DNA of 64,000 bases from Bacteroidales bacterium (GTDB lineage: Bacteria; Bacteroidota; Bacteroidia; Bacteroidales; UBA932), in contig JAFXFS010000003.1 of assembly GCA_017513445.1 (NCBI GenBank), positions 45,841-109,840 on the forward strand, read 5' to 3'. Position numbers and translations under genes: made by a program. Below are positions 26,514-35,520 of the stretch, one piece after another; position 1 is the stretch's first letter, and each line of letters opens with the position of its first letter. Under the pieces are notes generated by a model. The model did not search any database and was not told where the DNA came from. It saw only the letters and a program-made list of their open reading frames with translations.

Positions 26514-28100
26514 ATGAATAATTCAACTATTAAAATTTTAAGAACTATTTGCTGGATTTTTATTGCAGTAATTATTCTGGTAATGGGGACTAGACTTTTG
26601 TCAAAAAATGAGATAAAGGTTGATGAGACTGCTCAGAATTGGAATAAACTTTTGACTATATTGAGTAATGTTGAGGAGCGCTATGTTGATTCAATAAATT
26701 ATGAAGCTGTAACAGAAGAGATTATATCCTCAGTATTGAAGTCTTTAGATCCACACTCACTATACTTCCCTCCAAAGGAGATGAAAGAGGCCGATAGTGC
26801 CTTGGATTCTAAATTTGGGGGTATTGGTATTGAGTTCAATGTCCCTAATGATACTGTGATTGTTTCAAATGTGGTCTCTGGAGGCCCTTCTGAGATGGTT
26901 GGAATTCTTCCAGGTGATAGAATAATTCAGGTGGATGGAGAGAATATTGCCGGTGTTAAGATGCCTCAGGATACAATGGTTTCAAGAATGAGAGGTGAAA
27001 TAGGAACTCATGTGAGTATCACTGTTAAGCGTCCACAAGTGGCTGAGAATATGGACTTTATGATAAAAAGAGCCCTTATTCCACAGAACAGTATCGATGT
27101 TTTTTATATGGTTGATGATACAACAGGTTATATAAAGTTGTCTAAATTCTCTCGTTCTACATACGCTGAGTTTATGAGTGCTATGGATATCTTGCATAAA
27201 GATGGTATGAAACGATTGATTTTTGATTTAAGAGATAATCTCGGTGGTTATCTTGATCCATCTCTTTTAATTGCAAATGAATTTCTTCCTTTAGGAGATC
27301 TGATAGTATATATGGAGGGAAGAGTAAGGGATAGAGAGAATATTCACGCAGATGGAAGAGGAAAGTATAAAAATGTTGAATTGTCGATATTGATAAATGA
27401 ATCAAGTGCATCATCAAGCGAAATTCTTGCAGGTGCAATTCAGGATAATGATAGAGGAACAATTTATGGCCGTCGATCTTTTGGGAAGGGACTTGTTCAA
27501 GAGCCGATTTACTATTCAGATGGTTCGGGTATCCGATTGACTATTGCTAAATATCATACTCCTTCAGGCAGATTGATTCAGAAACCTTACAAGAAGGGAC
27601 TGGATTATGACTATGATATTATTGAGAGGTACAATCATGGTGAGATGGTATCAGCAGATAGTATTCAGATTGCTGATTCTCTTGAATTCTATACAAAGAG
27701 CGGTCGTGTTGTGTATGGAGGCGGTGGAATTATTCCAGATATCTTTGTGCCGATAGATACTACAAGAGCAACAGACTTTTTTGTTAAATGTAACAGACAA
27801 AGTACAATGTTCAAGTTTGCAATGAGTATTGCAGATCAACGCAGGTCTGAACTTAAACGAGTTAATTCTATTGAAGAACTTGACAAGTATTTATCAACCC
27901 TCTCATTGGAGTCTAATTTCCTTAATTTTGCAGCAAAAGAGGGTATTGTTCCTAAGAAAGGTGAGTGGGCAGAGTCGAAAGATTATATGATGACCTACAT
28001 TAAAGCGATGATTGGCCGTTATTCCGCACTGGATGAGGAGGCATTTTATCACTATTATCATAAAATTGATAATGTAATGGAGGTCGCTATGAAAAAGTAG
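26514..28100 (+). CDS. S41 family C-terminal processing peptidase
   Basis: 528 residues with an uncleaved-looking N-terminal membrane helix (about 8-27), so the protease faces the periplasm. After an N-terminal domain (about 40-85) comes a PDZ domain (about 95-185, with GGIGIEF and GILPGDRIIQVDG), then the catalytic domain with the nucleophilic Ser in NESSASSSEILAGA and the general-base Lys in RSFGKGLVQ. These proteases trim C-termini or degrade envelope proteins. It is the last gene of the plus-strand operon starting at 20.3 kb; no hairpin terminator is evident before asnS. Confidence 0.94.
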   Translation: MNNSTIKILRTICWIFIAVIILVMGTRLLSKNEIKVDETAQNWNKLLTILSNVEERYVDSINYEAVTEEIISSVLKSLDPHSLYFPPKEMKEADSALDSKFGGIGIEFNVPNDTVIVSNVVSGGPSEMVGILPGDRIIQVDGENIAGVKMPQDTMVSRMRGEIGTHVSITVKRPQVAENMDFMIKRALIPQNSIDVFYMVDDTTGYIKLSKFSRSTYAEFMSAMDILHKDGMKRLIFDLRDNLGGYLDPSLLIANEFLPLGDLIVYMEGRVRDRENIHADGRGKYKNVELSILINESSASSSEILAGAIQDNDRGTIYGRRSFGKGLVQEPIYYSDGSGIRLTIAKYHTPSGRLIQKPYKKGLDYDYDIIERYNHGEMVSADSIQIADSLEFYTKSGRVVYGGGGIIPDIFVPIDTTRATDFFVKCNRQSTMFKFAMSIADQRRSELKRVNSIEELDKYLSTLSLESNFLNFAAKEGIVPKKGEWAESKDYMMTYIKAMIGRYSALDEEAFYHYYHKIDNVMEVAMKK

Positions 28101-28114
28101 TTTTGTTATTAGAT

Positions 28115-28122
28115 TACTTTTG
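28115..28122 (+). promoter_or_regulatory. -7 box for asnS-udk-TonB operon
   Basis: TACTTTTG, an exact TAnnTTTG match, 34 nt before the asnS ATG at 28157. It falls just downstream of the S41 peptidase stop codon. No clear -33 element. Confidence 0.55.
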
Positions 28123-28156
28123 AATAAATTTGAAGTTTGAATTAACCAATATAATT

Positions 28157-29539
28157 ATGAAATATCTAAGAGTTATCGATTTATTGAAGCAAGCACCAGG
28201 AGAAGAGGTGATTGCTAAAGGTTGGGTAAGAACAAAAAGAGGAAATAAGAATGTAACATTCATTGCTCTTAACGACGGCTCAACTATCAATAATATCCAA
28301 ATAGTTTGCGATACTCCATCTTTTGATGAGGAGTTGCTTAAACAAATTACAACAGGTGCTTGTCTATGTGTAAAAGGTACCCTTGTCCAATCGCAAGGAA
28401 GTGGCCAAAGTGTTGAAATTCAGGCAAATAGTATTGAGGTGTATGGTCTTGCAGATAGTACTTATCCGCTTCAGAAGAAGGGACACTCAATGGAATTCCT
28501 TAGAGCAAATGCACACTTAAGACCAAGAACAAACACATTCGGTGCTGTTTTCAGAATCAGACACGCAATGGCTTATGCTATTCATAAATTCTTCAATGAT
28601 AAGGGATTCTGTTACCTACATACACCACTTATTACTGCTTCAGACTGTGAGGGAGCAGGTGCTATGTTCCAAGTTACAACAATGGATCTTAACAATATCC
28701 CTAAGAGAGAAGATGGCCAGGTTGATTTCTCACAAGATTTCTTTGGAAAGCAGACTTCTCTTACAGTGAGTGGTCAGTTGGAAGGTGAGTTAGGTGCTAT
28801 GGCTTTAGGAAATATCTATACATTTGGTCCTACATTTAGAGCTGAAAATTCAAATACTCCTCGCCACCTTGCTGAATTCTGGATGATTGAACCAGAGATG
28901 GCATTCTATGAAATTTCTGATAATATGGACCTTGCTGAAGAGTTCATCAAATATCTTGTGAAATATGCATTAGATAATTGTCAAGATGATCTTCTGTTCC
29001 TTAACAATATGTTTGATAAGGAGTTGATCGAAAGGCTTCAAGGTGTTATAAATACAGACTTTGTTCGTTTGACATATACTGAAGGTATTGAAATCCTTAC
29101 AAATTCAGGTCAAAACTTTGAATATCCTGTATATTGGGGTGTAGATCTTCAAAGCGAACACGAACGTTATCTAGTTGAGAATCACTTTAAGAAACCAGTT
29201 ATTCTTACAGACTATCCAAAAGATATTAAGGCCTTCTATATGAAGCTAAATGATGATGGAAAGACTGTACGTGCAATGGATGTTCTATTCCCTAAGATTG
29301 GTGAAATCATTGGAGGTTCTCAAAGAGAGGAGAGCTTAGAGAAGTTGCAGAAGAGAGTTGACGAGTTAAATATGAAACTTGATAACCTAAATTGGTACCT
29401 TGACACAAGACGTTATGGTAGTGCACCTCACAGCGGTTTTGGACTTGGCTTTGAGAGATTGTTGCTGTTCGTTACAGGTATGTCAAATATCAGAGATGTG
29501 ATTCCATTCCCAAGAACTCCAAAATCAGCTGAATTCTAG
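28157..29539 (+). CDS. asnS: asparagine--tRNA ligase
   Basis: 460 residues from ATG 28157; an upstream TTG at 28130 is in frame but gives a non-family extension. The N-terminal OB-fold anticodon domain (about 1-100, with [20 protein letters not shown]) precedes a class II synthetase core with the motif 2 FRAEN segment and motif 3 [10 protein letters not shown] near the C-terminus. It charges tRNA-Asn directly, so the organism has at least one route independent of the amidotransferase pathway. It is followed 1 nt later by udk. Confidence 0.95.
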   Translation: MKYLRVIDLLKQAPGEEVIAKGWVRTKRGNKNVTFIALNDGSTINNIQIVCDTPSFDEELLKQITTGACLCVKGTLVQSQGSGQSVEIQANSIEVYGLADSTYPLQKKGHSMEFLRANAHLRPRTNTFGAVFRIRHAMAYAIHKFFNDKGFCYLHTPLITASDCEGAGAMFQVTTMDLNNIPKREDGQVDFSQDFFGKQTSLTVSGQLEGELGAMALGNIYTFGPTFRAENSNTPRHLAEFWMIEPEMAFYEISDNMDLAEEFIKYLVKYALDNCQDDLLFLNNMFDKELIERLQGVINTDFVRLTYTEGIEILTNSGQNFEYPVYWGVDLQSEHERYLVENHFKKPVILTDYPKDIKAFYMKLNDDGKTVRAMDVLFPKIGEIIGGSQREESLEKLQKRVDELNMKLDNLNWYLDTRRYGSAPHSGFGLGFERLLLFVTGMSNIRDVIPFPRTPKSAEF

Positions 29540-29540
29540 T

Positions 29541-30152
29541 ATGTTAGTAATAGGTATTGCCGGAGGTACCGGCTCAGGAAAAACTACCGTTGTAAGGGCA
29601 ATTAAAGAGGCCTTAGGAGATGGTGTTGTTGTAGTTCCACAGGATTCTTACTATAAAGATCAGAGTCATCTTCCAATGGATGTGCGTCAAAGTTTGAATT
29701 TTGACCATCCTGATGCAATTGACTTTGAACTTTTGGTTGAACAATTAGAGGAGCTTAAAAAGGGTAACTCAGTCAATCAACCTGTATATTCTTACATCAC
29801 TTGTTCAAGATCGAAGACTGAAACAGTAACTGTTGAGCCAGCAAGCGTTATCATCGTAGAGGGTATCTTGATTTTTACTTGCGAGAAATTGAGAGAACAA
29901 ATGGATATTATGGTCTATGTTGATGCAGATGATGATGACAGACTACTTAGAGTTATCAGTCGTGATATTATGGAGAGAGGCAAGAGTGTTCATCAGGTAA
30001 TGGACAGATACGAAAAGACTGTTAAACCGATGCATTTGCAATTTATCTCTCCAAGCAAGAGATACGCCGATATAATTATACCTCAAGGAGGTCATAATAC
30101 GGTGGCTATCAATATTTTACTTGCAGCAATAGAAAAAGTTTTGTCTAAATAA
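29541..30152 (+). CDS. udk: uridine kinase
   Basis: 203 residues, full length. It phosphorylates uridine and cytidine in pyrimidine salvage. The P-loop GGTGSGKTTV is at about residues 8-17, followed by the DSYYKD substrate loop, FDHPDAID and SRDIMERGK, all diagnostic of this family. It is located 1 nt after asnS and 2 nt before the TonB-like gene, so all three are likely cotranscribed. Confidence 0.95.
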   Translation: MLVIGIAGGTGSGKTTVVRAIKEALGDGVVVVPQDSYYKDQSHLPMDVRQSLNFDHPDAIDFELLVEQLEELKKGNSVNQPVYSYITCSRSKTETVTVEPASVIIVEGILIFTCEKLREQMDIMVYVDADDDDRLLRVISRDIMERGKSVHQVMDRYEKTVKPMHLQFISPSKRYADIIIPQGGHNTVAINILLAAIEKVLSK

Positions 30153-30154
30153 TT

Positions 30155-30877
30155 ATGTCAGACAAAGGTAATATAAAGAGAGGAAAGTCGAGAGTTGGAT
30201 TATATTCAACTCTCATTTTCCATCTGTCAATATTCATAATACTTTTGTCTGTTTCAATCAATTCCGTTGTTCAAAAAGAGTCAACATTTGTTCTTGACTT
30301 TACCAAGCAGGAAGAGATGGAGGAGGAGCAACGAAAAATCGAATTAAAGGAGAGTGTAAGCAGGGAGCTTGATGCCCTTCTCTCTTCTAATCGTAATGTC
30401 AGAAATGTAGCTGTAGATGCAAGTCGTCCTCTACGTGATGACAGACACCGTAACCCAAATCAGGTTTATGATGAAGCCAGAGAGTTACAACGCAAACTCG
30501 ATGCATCTCGTCGTGATGCAATGAGTGAACAATCATCTGAAGATAGAGTAGATCTAACACCTGATAAAGATCAGGACTCTTCTGCAGAGGCCTATCGTGG
30601 CCCATCAGTGATATCTTATACATTAGATGGGAGAAAAGCTCGCAAACTTGAAGTACCGGCATATAAATGGTATGGTGCAGGTGATGTCTATGTTCAAATA
30701 GTTGTCAATCAGAAAGGTAAGGTTATCGGAGCTACCGTTATAGATGGTGTCTCAACCTCAAATGAAGCTCTTCATTCTCTGGCCATTGCAGCTGCTAAGA
30801 GATCAAGATTTTCTGCTTCAACCTCAGCCCCTAAAGAGCAGATAGGGGAGATCGTTTATAGGTTTATTTCACAATAA
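30155..30877 (+). CDS. TonB-like protein with a C-terminal TonB-type fold
   Basis: 240 residues. One membrane helix at about 18-38 anchors it in the inner membrane. A charged middle region (about 45-150), rich in Glu, Arg and Asp, would span the periplasm, though it lacks the Pro-rich stretch of classical TonB. The C-terminal about 90 residues (YVQIVVNQKGKVIGATV, then ALHSLAIAAAKRSRFSA) match the TonB_C pattern. It could transmit proton-motive energy to outer-membrane receptors. It ends facing an exbB-orf-exbD-exbD operon on the other strand, with a repeat cluster between them. Confidence 0.8.
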   Translation: MSDKGNIKRGKSRVGLYSTLIFHLSIFIILLSVSINSVVQKESTFVLDFTKQEEMEEEQRKIELKESVSRELDALLSSNRNVRNVAVDASRPLRDDRHRNPNQVYDEARELQRKLDASRRDAMSEQSSEDRVDLTPDKDQDSSAEAYRGPSVISYTLDGRKARKLEVPAYKWYGAGDVYVQIVVNQKGKVIGATVIDGVSTSNEALHSLAIAAAKRSRFSASTSAPKEQIGEIVYRFISQ

Positions 30878-30902
30878 ATCATTACAGTTAATAGTTTTGT
30901 TA

Positions 30903-31127
30903 GATTGCCGGGCTACGCCCAGCAATGACGAGGGTAGTAGCTACGCCCAGCAATGACGAAGGTAGTAGAACAACCCAGCAATGACGCGGGCACTTTTTCG
31001 TCATTCCCGAACCCTTATGCGTCATTCCCGAACTTGTTTCGGGAATCTGTTCCACTTGGTACACACATACAGATTGCCAGGCTACGCCCAGCAATGACGA
31101 AGGTAGTAGCTGCGCCCAGCAATGACG
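30903..31127. repeat. cluster of palindromic intergenic repeats (cluster 1)
   Basis: Between the convergent TonB-like and exbD genes. AGCAATGACG occurs at 30921, 30949, 30977, 31090 and 31118. The full unit at 30904-30926 forms a hairpin: ATTGC pairs with GCAAT, then a C-A mismatch, then GGGC pairs with GCCC around a TAC loop; GACG follows. A second form near 31021-31047, read on the minus strand, has ATTCCCGAA and TTCGGGAAT arms and the same GACG tail. Several copies are truncated. It is not CRISPR: spacing is irregular and units are palindromic. Small open frames inside it are by-products of the repeats. The same family recurs at 57.0-57.2 kb. Confidence 0.8.
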
Positions 31128-31146
31128 GAGAAAGGAGTGCAACAAA

Positions 31147-31176
31147 AAAAGCTCCCAAATTTTTGGGAGCTCTTTT
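31147..31176. terminator. intrinsic terminator, convergent TonB-like/exbD region
   Basis: GCTCCCAAA (31151-31159) pairs with TTTGGGAGC (31162-31170), with A-rich sequence before and a T run after. It can serve the minus-strand exbB operon and possibly the plus-strand side. The very short loop means the innermost pairs open. Confidence 0.85.
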
Positions 31177-31200
31177 AATATTTAGAACCGATATGTTCAA

Positions 31201-31668
31201 TTATTTGCCAGCTTTACGAGCAGAATACATAATCTTCAAAGCTGAACAACGACGCAACTCTTGTTTAACGTCAGTGATGATACCCATACGAGTATTTTCA
31301 TCAGCTTTAATAGAAATAGTCATAAATTGACGATCTGCTTCAGATAGAGCTTCACGTTCAACAGCAACGAAGTCGCCGATGTCCTTTACAGTCTTGAAAG
31401 AGTCATTCAATTGGATACGAGAGTCAGTACCATATTGTGCTTGGTATTGACGAGTAGGAGTACCAATATAAATGTAAGACGAAAGGTCTTTTCTTTCAAG
31501 TTTAGCCACCTCTGTAGCTTCTGGCAAAGTCAATGTAACCATACGGTCAGTTTGACGCATACTAGTAGATACCATGAAGAACATCAAGATCATAAACACG
31601 ATATCTGGTAGTGACGATGTATTAATAGCAGGAATATCGCCTTTATCTTTTTTAATAAATTTAGCCAT
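31201..31668 (-). CDS. exbD: ExbD/TolR-type biopolymer transport protein (second copy)
   Basis: 155 residues. One membrane helix near residues 15-40 (LPDIVFMILMFFMVS) contains the membrane Asp that is essential in ExbD/TolR, and a periplasmic domain follows. It forms a proton-driven stator complex with the ExbB channel protein and energises TonB. It is the last gene of the exbB-orf-exbD-exbD operon, 13 nt after the first exbD. Confidence 0.9.
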   Translation of the reverse strand: MAKFIKKDKGDIPAINTSSLPDIVFMILMFFMVSTSMRQTDRMVTLTLPEATEVAKLERKDLSSYIYIGTPTRQYQAQYGTDSRIQLNDSFKTVKDIGDFVAVEREALSEADRQFMTISIKADENTRMGIITDVKQELRRCSALKIMYSARKAGK

Positions 31669-31681
31669 AATTCACTCCTCC

Positions 31682-32263
31682 TTAATTACGTTTAGTATCT
31701 TTTGGTTCAGCCTCAGAAATGTATTGAGGAACAGCTTCACGTACGATATCTTGTCTTTCTTCATCTAGAGCAGAGTATTTAATACCCCATTCAGCCATAG
31801 AGAATTGATCACGTACAGTGTTAACAGCCTTCACCAACTCGTTTTGTACTTCGATATATTTAGAATAACTTGTACCACGGTCGTTCTGAAGTGAAATAAC
31901 ACCTTTTGAAACTAAACATGGATGATCTAGACCTTCAATCTCTTTTTCTTGTTTTTCAGGAAGATTTGGATCATCTGTAGGGTTTGTTAGGAATTCAACA
32001 ATTTTATCGTGTAATTGGCTCATCTCTACTATTACTTCGTCACCAGCAAATACTCTGTCTTGAGCACTTACTTTAACTTGAATAATGTTACGACGATTAA
32101 CCTTGTTATCTTGAACCTGTTGCTCATCAGTAGGCATAGGAGGAAGACGACGTTGCAAACCTTGTTCCTGGTCCATAGTAGTTACCATTAGGAAGAAGAT
32201 CAAGGCGATGAACGCGATGTCTGCAAGAGAACTACCGTTAATCTCGGGTGTCTTTTTTGCCAT
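31682..32263 (-). CDS. exbD: ExbD/TolR-type biopolymer transport protein (first copy)
   Basis: 193 residues. The N-terminal ADIAFIALIFFLMVTTM helix includes the conserved membrane Asp; the periplasmic part (about 45-193) is longer than in the second copy. Two different ExbD-type proteins in one operon are common in Bacteroidetes and may form heteromeric stators. It lies 11 nt downstream of the small membrane protein gene and 13 nt upstream of the second exbD. Confidence 0.9.
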   Translation of the reverse strand: MAKKTPEINGSSLADIAFIALIFFLMVTTMDQEQGLQRRLPPMPTDEQQVQDNKVNRRNIIQVKVSAQDRVFAGDEVIVEMSQLHDKIVEFLTNPTDDPNLPEKQEKEIEGLDHPCLVSKGVISLQNDRGTSYSKYIEVQNELVKAVNTVRDQFSMAEWGIKYSALDEERQDIVREAVPQYISEAEPKDTKRN

Positions 32264-32274
32264 AGAGTTAAGTT

Positions 32275-32688
32275 TTAACGATTTTTAATTGAATTTACCA
32301 ATGATGTACCTAGAAGTGCTAATACTGAAACTGCTACCATTAAGTATGCAATATAAAGAACAGTGTCAGTTAATTTTAATTCGCCTGGAGTTGCTTCAAC
32401 TGTTGCAAGAGGCTCTGGAGATGCTAGTGTATAAGCACCAAATACAACAACACCTACAACAATAAGTCCAACCACAAATTTTAGAATGCTTTTACCACTC
32501 TTGAAAATGCTAATCAAAGGGAAGATAAGAGCAACTACAATAGCAACAGCGATAAGTGCGTAAGCCCATCCTAAAAGAACATCAAGACGAACGTCATTCA
32601 CACTTTGAGGAGTTGCCATATAGAAATAAATGGCCATAACTAGTGAAGCAACGAGCAATACGTATAATATATATTTAAGCCCTTTCAT
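32275..32688 (-). CDS. small four-helix membrane protein of the ExbB-ExbD operon
   Basis: 137 residues with four strongly hydrophobic segments at about 5-25, 38-62, 70-90 and 110-132. No enzymatic motif is visible and the function is not known. Such a protein is commonly found between exbB and exbD in Bacteroidetes operons, so it may be an accessory of the stator complex. It lies 8 nt after exbB and 11 nt before exbD. Confidence 0.83.
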   Translation of the reverse strand: MKGLKYILYVLLVASLVMAIYFYMATPQSVNDVRLDVLLGWAYALIAVAIVVALIFPLISIFKSGKSILKFVVGLIVVGVVVFGAYTLASPEPLATVEATPGELKLTDTVLYIAYLMVAVSVLALLGTSLVNSIKNR

Positions 32689-32696
32689 TTCACTAA

Positions 32697-33494
32697 TTAT
32701 TTTTTGTATGATACCAATAAGTCTACTAATGAGATTGAAGCATCTTCCATTGAAAGAACGATAGATTCAACTTTAGATACCAAGTAATTGTAGAAAATTT
32801 GAAGAATAACACCTACGATCAAACCACCTACAGTAGTGATCAACGCTAATTTCATACCACCTGCTACAACTGTTGGAGAGATGTCACCAGCAACTTCGAT
32901 AGCGTCGAATGCATCGATCAAACCAAGCACTGTACCCATGAAACCCAACATAGGAGCAATAGCGATGAACAAAGTAACCCAAGAAAGACCATTTTCTAGT
33001 TTACCCATTTCAACTGAACCGTAAGAAACAATAGATTTTTCAGCTTCTTCAACGCTTTGACCAGCAGCTACTCTGTCAAGACCTTGATAGAAGATACTTG
33101 CAACTGGACCACGAGTGTTGCGGCAAATTTCTTTTGCTTCTTCAACTGAACCTTCTTGAAGAGCTTTTTCAACTTTTCCAAGAAGTTTCTTAGTGTTAGT
33201 TTGAGCTAAACCAAGAGTGATGATTCTTTCAATACAAATTGCCAAACCTAAGATAAGACACAAAAGGATCAATGCCATGAAACCAGCACCACCTTCGATA
33301 AATTTAGCCTTAAGTTGTTGGTGTAGAGGTTCGTCGCGTTCAACTTTAAGTTGATCAGCAGCAGAAACTTCTTCTTGAGCTGCAGGAGCTGCAACTTCTT
33401 CTTGAGCTGCAGGAGCAGCTGCTTCTTGTTCTTGAGCTTGAGCAGAAATAGCCATGAAGCCAATTACTGCCAAAAACATGAAAAATTTTTTCAT
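32697..33494 (-). CDS. exbB: MotA/TolQ/ExbB-type proton channel protein
   Basis: 265 residues. The N-terminus looks like a cleavable signal peptide (MKKFFMFLAVIGFMAISAQA), followed by an Ala/Gln/Glu-rich segment with a 9-residue tandem repeat (AAPAAQEEV twice), then three membrane helices at about 70-90, 170-195 and 215-240. The GLDRVAAGQSVEEAE cytoplasmic loop and the LITTVGGLIVGVI helix are typical of the TolQ/ExbB family. It builds the proton channel that drives TonB-type energy transfer. It is the first gene of the operon. Confidence 0.9.
   Translation of the reverse strand: MKKFFMFLAVIGFMAISAQAQEQEAAAPAAQEEVAAPAAQEEVSAADQLKVERDEPLHQQLKAKFIEGGAGFMALILLCLILGLAICIERIITLGLAQTNTKKLLGKVEKALQEGSVEEAKEICRNTRGPVASIFYQGLDRVAAGQSVEEAEKSIVSYGSVEMGKLENGLSWVTLFIAIAPMLGFMGTVLGLIDAFDAIEVAGDISPTVVAGGMKLALITTVGGLIVGVILQIFYNYLVSKVESIVLSMEDASISLVDLLVSYKK
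33367..33420 (-). repeat. 27-nt tandem repeat inside exbB
   Basis: Two near-identical 27-nt units (33367-33393 and 33394-33420) encode the 9-residue repeat AAPAAQEEV; a degenerate third unit follows at 33421-33444. The repeat lies in the periplasmic linker just after the signal peptide, where length variation between strains would be tolerated. Confidence 0.85.
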
Positions 33495-33576
33495 AAGTTT
33501 TTTTGAAATTAATTAAACAATGTATTAAATAGTTATAGTTTTATCCTAAATGTTCGCGCTATACACGAATTATCGT

Positions 33577-33584
33577 GCAAGATA
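33577..33584 (-). promoter_or_regulatory. possible -7 box for the exbB operon
   Basis: On the minus strand this reads TATCTTGC, a one-base deviation from TAnnTTTG. It lies about 82 nt before the exbB ATG, implying a leader of about 75 nt. No -33 element is clear. Confidence 0.35.
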
Positions 33585-33607
33585 GTCATAATTTTTGAAA
33601 TATTGCA

Positions 33608-34639
33608 TTAAATTGTTATTTCACCACATAAATTTTTTGATAATAATCTCCTTATTATCTCATTTTTGCTCTCATTTCCTAAAATATGGAACAATTTTGT
33701 GATTGCTGCCTCAGTTGTAGAGTCCAAACCACTTATAACTCCACTCTCTTTCAGAGATTGTCCGGTGGCGTATGCCGACATATTTACACTACCTGCTAAA
33801 CACTGAGTAATGTTAAGAATTATAATTCCTTTTTTTGATGCTTTTTCAATCTCTTCCATAAACCAAGATTTTGAAGGCGCATTTCCTGAACCAAAGGTTT
33901 CAATTACAACTGCGCGGATATCTTTGGTGTTGAAGACGGCACGAACATACTCCTTTCGAATACCTGGAAATATCTTCAAAACGGCCACATTTCTATCAAC
34001 TTTGGTGAAGATCTCCAGTTTTTGACCATATTTTTTAGGGTAAATAATATCTTTCTTGTTGTATTTAATTGTAATTCCTGCCTCAGCTAATGGAGGAAAA
34101 TTAGGAGACCTGAATGCTTCGAAAGCATCAGCATTATATTTGGTGCAGCGATTTCCTCTATAAAGTCTGTTTTGGAAGAAAACCGAAACTTCAGGAACCA
34201 TTGCGTGATTATTCTCATCGTATGTTGAGGCGATTTCAATGGCAGAAATCAAATTCTCCTTTCCATCCGTTCTTAGCATACCTATTGGAAGTTGGCTACC
34301 TGTAAATACTATTGGCTTCTCGAGATTGCGGAGCATAAAGCTCAACATAGAGGCAGAGTATGCCATTGTATCAGTGCCGTGAAGGATAACAAATCCATCA
34401 TATTGCTCATATTTATTCTCTATTAGCTGAGCCAATTCTACCCAGAATTCAATAACTACATTTGAAGAGTCTATCACTGGTGAGAATGCGTATGAATCTA
34501 TTTTGCACCCAAATTTTTTAAGTTCGGGTACTTCTCTCATAATGTGTTCAAAATCAAAAGGTTGCAAGACCTGTGTGACAGGGTCTTGCTTCATTCCAAT
34601 TGTTCCTCCTGTGTAGATAAGTAAAACAGATTTATTCAT
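33608..34639 (-). CDS. ansA: type I (cytoplasmic) L-asparaginase
   Basis: 343 residues, no signal peptide. The catalytic Thr is in the N-terminal YTGGTIGM (residue 10-13) and the second active-site Thr is in HGTDTMAYSA near residue 87. The family C-terminal domain, with the GSGNAPSKSWF segment, is complete. It hydrolyses asparagine to aspartate and ammonia in the cytoplasm. It is 34 nt downstream of tatD. Confidence 0.94.
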   Translation of the reverse strand: MNKSVLLIYTGGTIGMKQDPVTQVLQPFDFEHIMREVPELKKFGCKIDSYAFSPVIDSSNVVIEFWVELAQLIENKYEQYDGFVILHGTDTMAYSASMLSFMLRNLEKPIVFTGSQLPIGMLRTDGKENLISAIEIASTYDENNHAMVPEVSVFFQNRLYRGNRCTKYNADAFEAFRSPNFPPLAEAGITIKYNKKDIIYPKKYGQKLEIFTKVDRNVAVLKIFPGIRKEYVRAVFNTKDIRAVVIETFGSGNAPSKSWFMEEIEKASKKGIIILNITQCLAGSVNMSAYATGQSLKESGVISGLDSTTEAAITKLFHILGNESKNEIIRRLLSKNLCGEITI

Positions 34640-34673
34640 ATGGTAAATTACTACATTATCTTTTGTTCCGATT

Positions 34674-35465
34674 CTAATCTAACCTGAATAACTTTTTAGC
34701 ATTATTGGTGGTAACCAAAGCCACCTCTTCAACGGGTACCTGCTTTATGCGGGCAATATTCTCTGCTATAATTGCAACATAGCTACTCTCGTTCCTTTTT
34801 CCTCTATGAGGGGCAGGAGTGAGCCAAGGAGAGTCTGTCTCAAGAATAATTCTCTCTAAAGGAATCTTCTCAATTACAGAGGCAATACCAGCATTTTTGT
34901 AGGTCAAAACTCCACCAATTCCAACATAGAAATCACCATATTTTGCTAAACGTAAATAGGTTTCGTAACTCCCAGAATAGGCGTGGAAAGTACCTCTGAG
35001 CACTCCATTAAAGGATTTAATCTCTTCTAATGTCTGATCCATTACCGAAAAGATCTCTTCTGTGGCGTTGCGTGAATGTATAATTACAGGAAGATCTTTT
35101 TTCGCGGCAAGGATAAGTTGCTCTTTAAATGCAATTCTTTGAGCATCAATAAATTCTGTTGACCAATAGCAATCCATTCCTATCTCACCTATGGCGTAGA
35201 ATTTCTCCTGTTCTATCTTTTCATAGACAAAATCTAACTCTTTTCTGTACGATTCATCAATCGATGTCGGGTGTAGTCCGATACCTGGCAGGGCAAATCC
35301 TTCAAGTTTTTTACTTAATGAAATCATCTTATCATAGCACCCTGAATCGATTCCGGGGAAGATACATTGTTTCACTCCGGCAGCTTTTGCCCTTTCAACA
35401 ACAGCCTCTATATCTTCATCAAAGGCCTCATCGTACAAATGTGAATGTGTGTCAATAAAATCCAT
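34674..35465 (-). CDS. tatD: TatD family metal-dependent hydrolase
   Basis: 263 residues. The metal-binding residues are visible: HSH in DTHSHLYDEAF near the start, the conserved Glu in IGEIGMDCYW near residue 95, His in PVIIHSR and HAYSG, and the final Asp in ETDSPWLTP. TatD proteins are 3'-5' DNA exonucleases or related phosphoesterases. It is 34 nt upstream of ansA and 55 nt downstream of dprA, all on the minus strand. Confidence 0.93.
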   Translation of the reverse strand: MDFIDTHSHLYDEAFDEDIEAVVERAKAAGVKQCIFPGIDSGCYDKMISLSKKLEGFALPGIGLHPTSIDESYRKELDFVYEKIEQEKFYAIGEIGMDCYWSTEFIDAQRIAFKEQLILAAKKDLPVIIHSRNATEEIFSVMDQTLEEIKSFNGVLRGTFHAYSGSYETYLRLAKYGDFYVGIGGVLTYKNAGIASVIEKIPLERIILETDSPWLTPAPHRGKRNESSYVAIIAENIARIKQVPVEEVALVTTNNAKKLFRLD

Positions 35466-35520
35466 TCAACAAATTTAATAAAAAGAGATTGAAAATAACA
35501 AAAACAGAGTATTAAAATCT

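Noticed and set aside
30903..31127. Possible CRISPR array at repeat cluster 1 (and at 57 kb)
   Set aside because: Units are palindromic, irregularly spaced, truncated and occur in both orientations, with no unique spacers and no cas genes.
31015..31200. Short minus-strand open frames across the repeat cluster
   Set aside because: They are translations of the palindromic repeats and the terminator, with no independent evidence.
30953..31330. 125-codon open frame on the plus strand across repeat cluster 1
   Set aside because: It is made of repeat units and then runs antisense into exbD; the translation has repeated short segments only.
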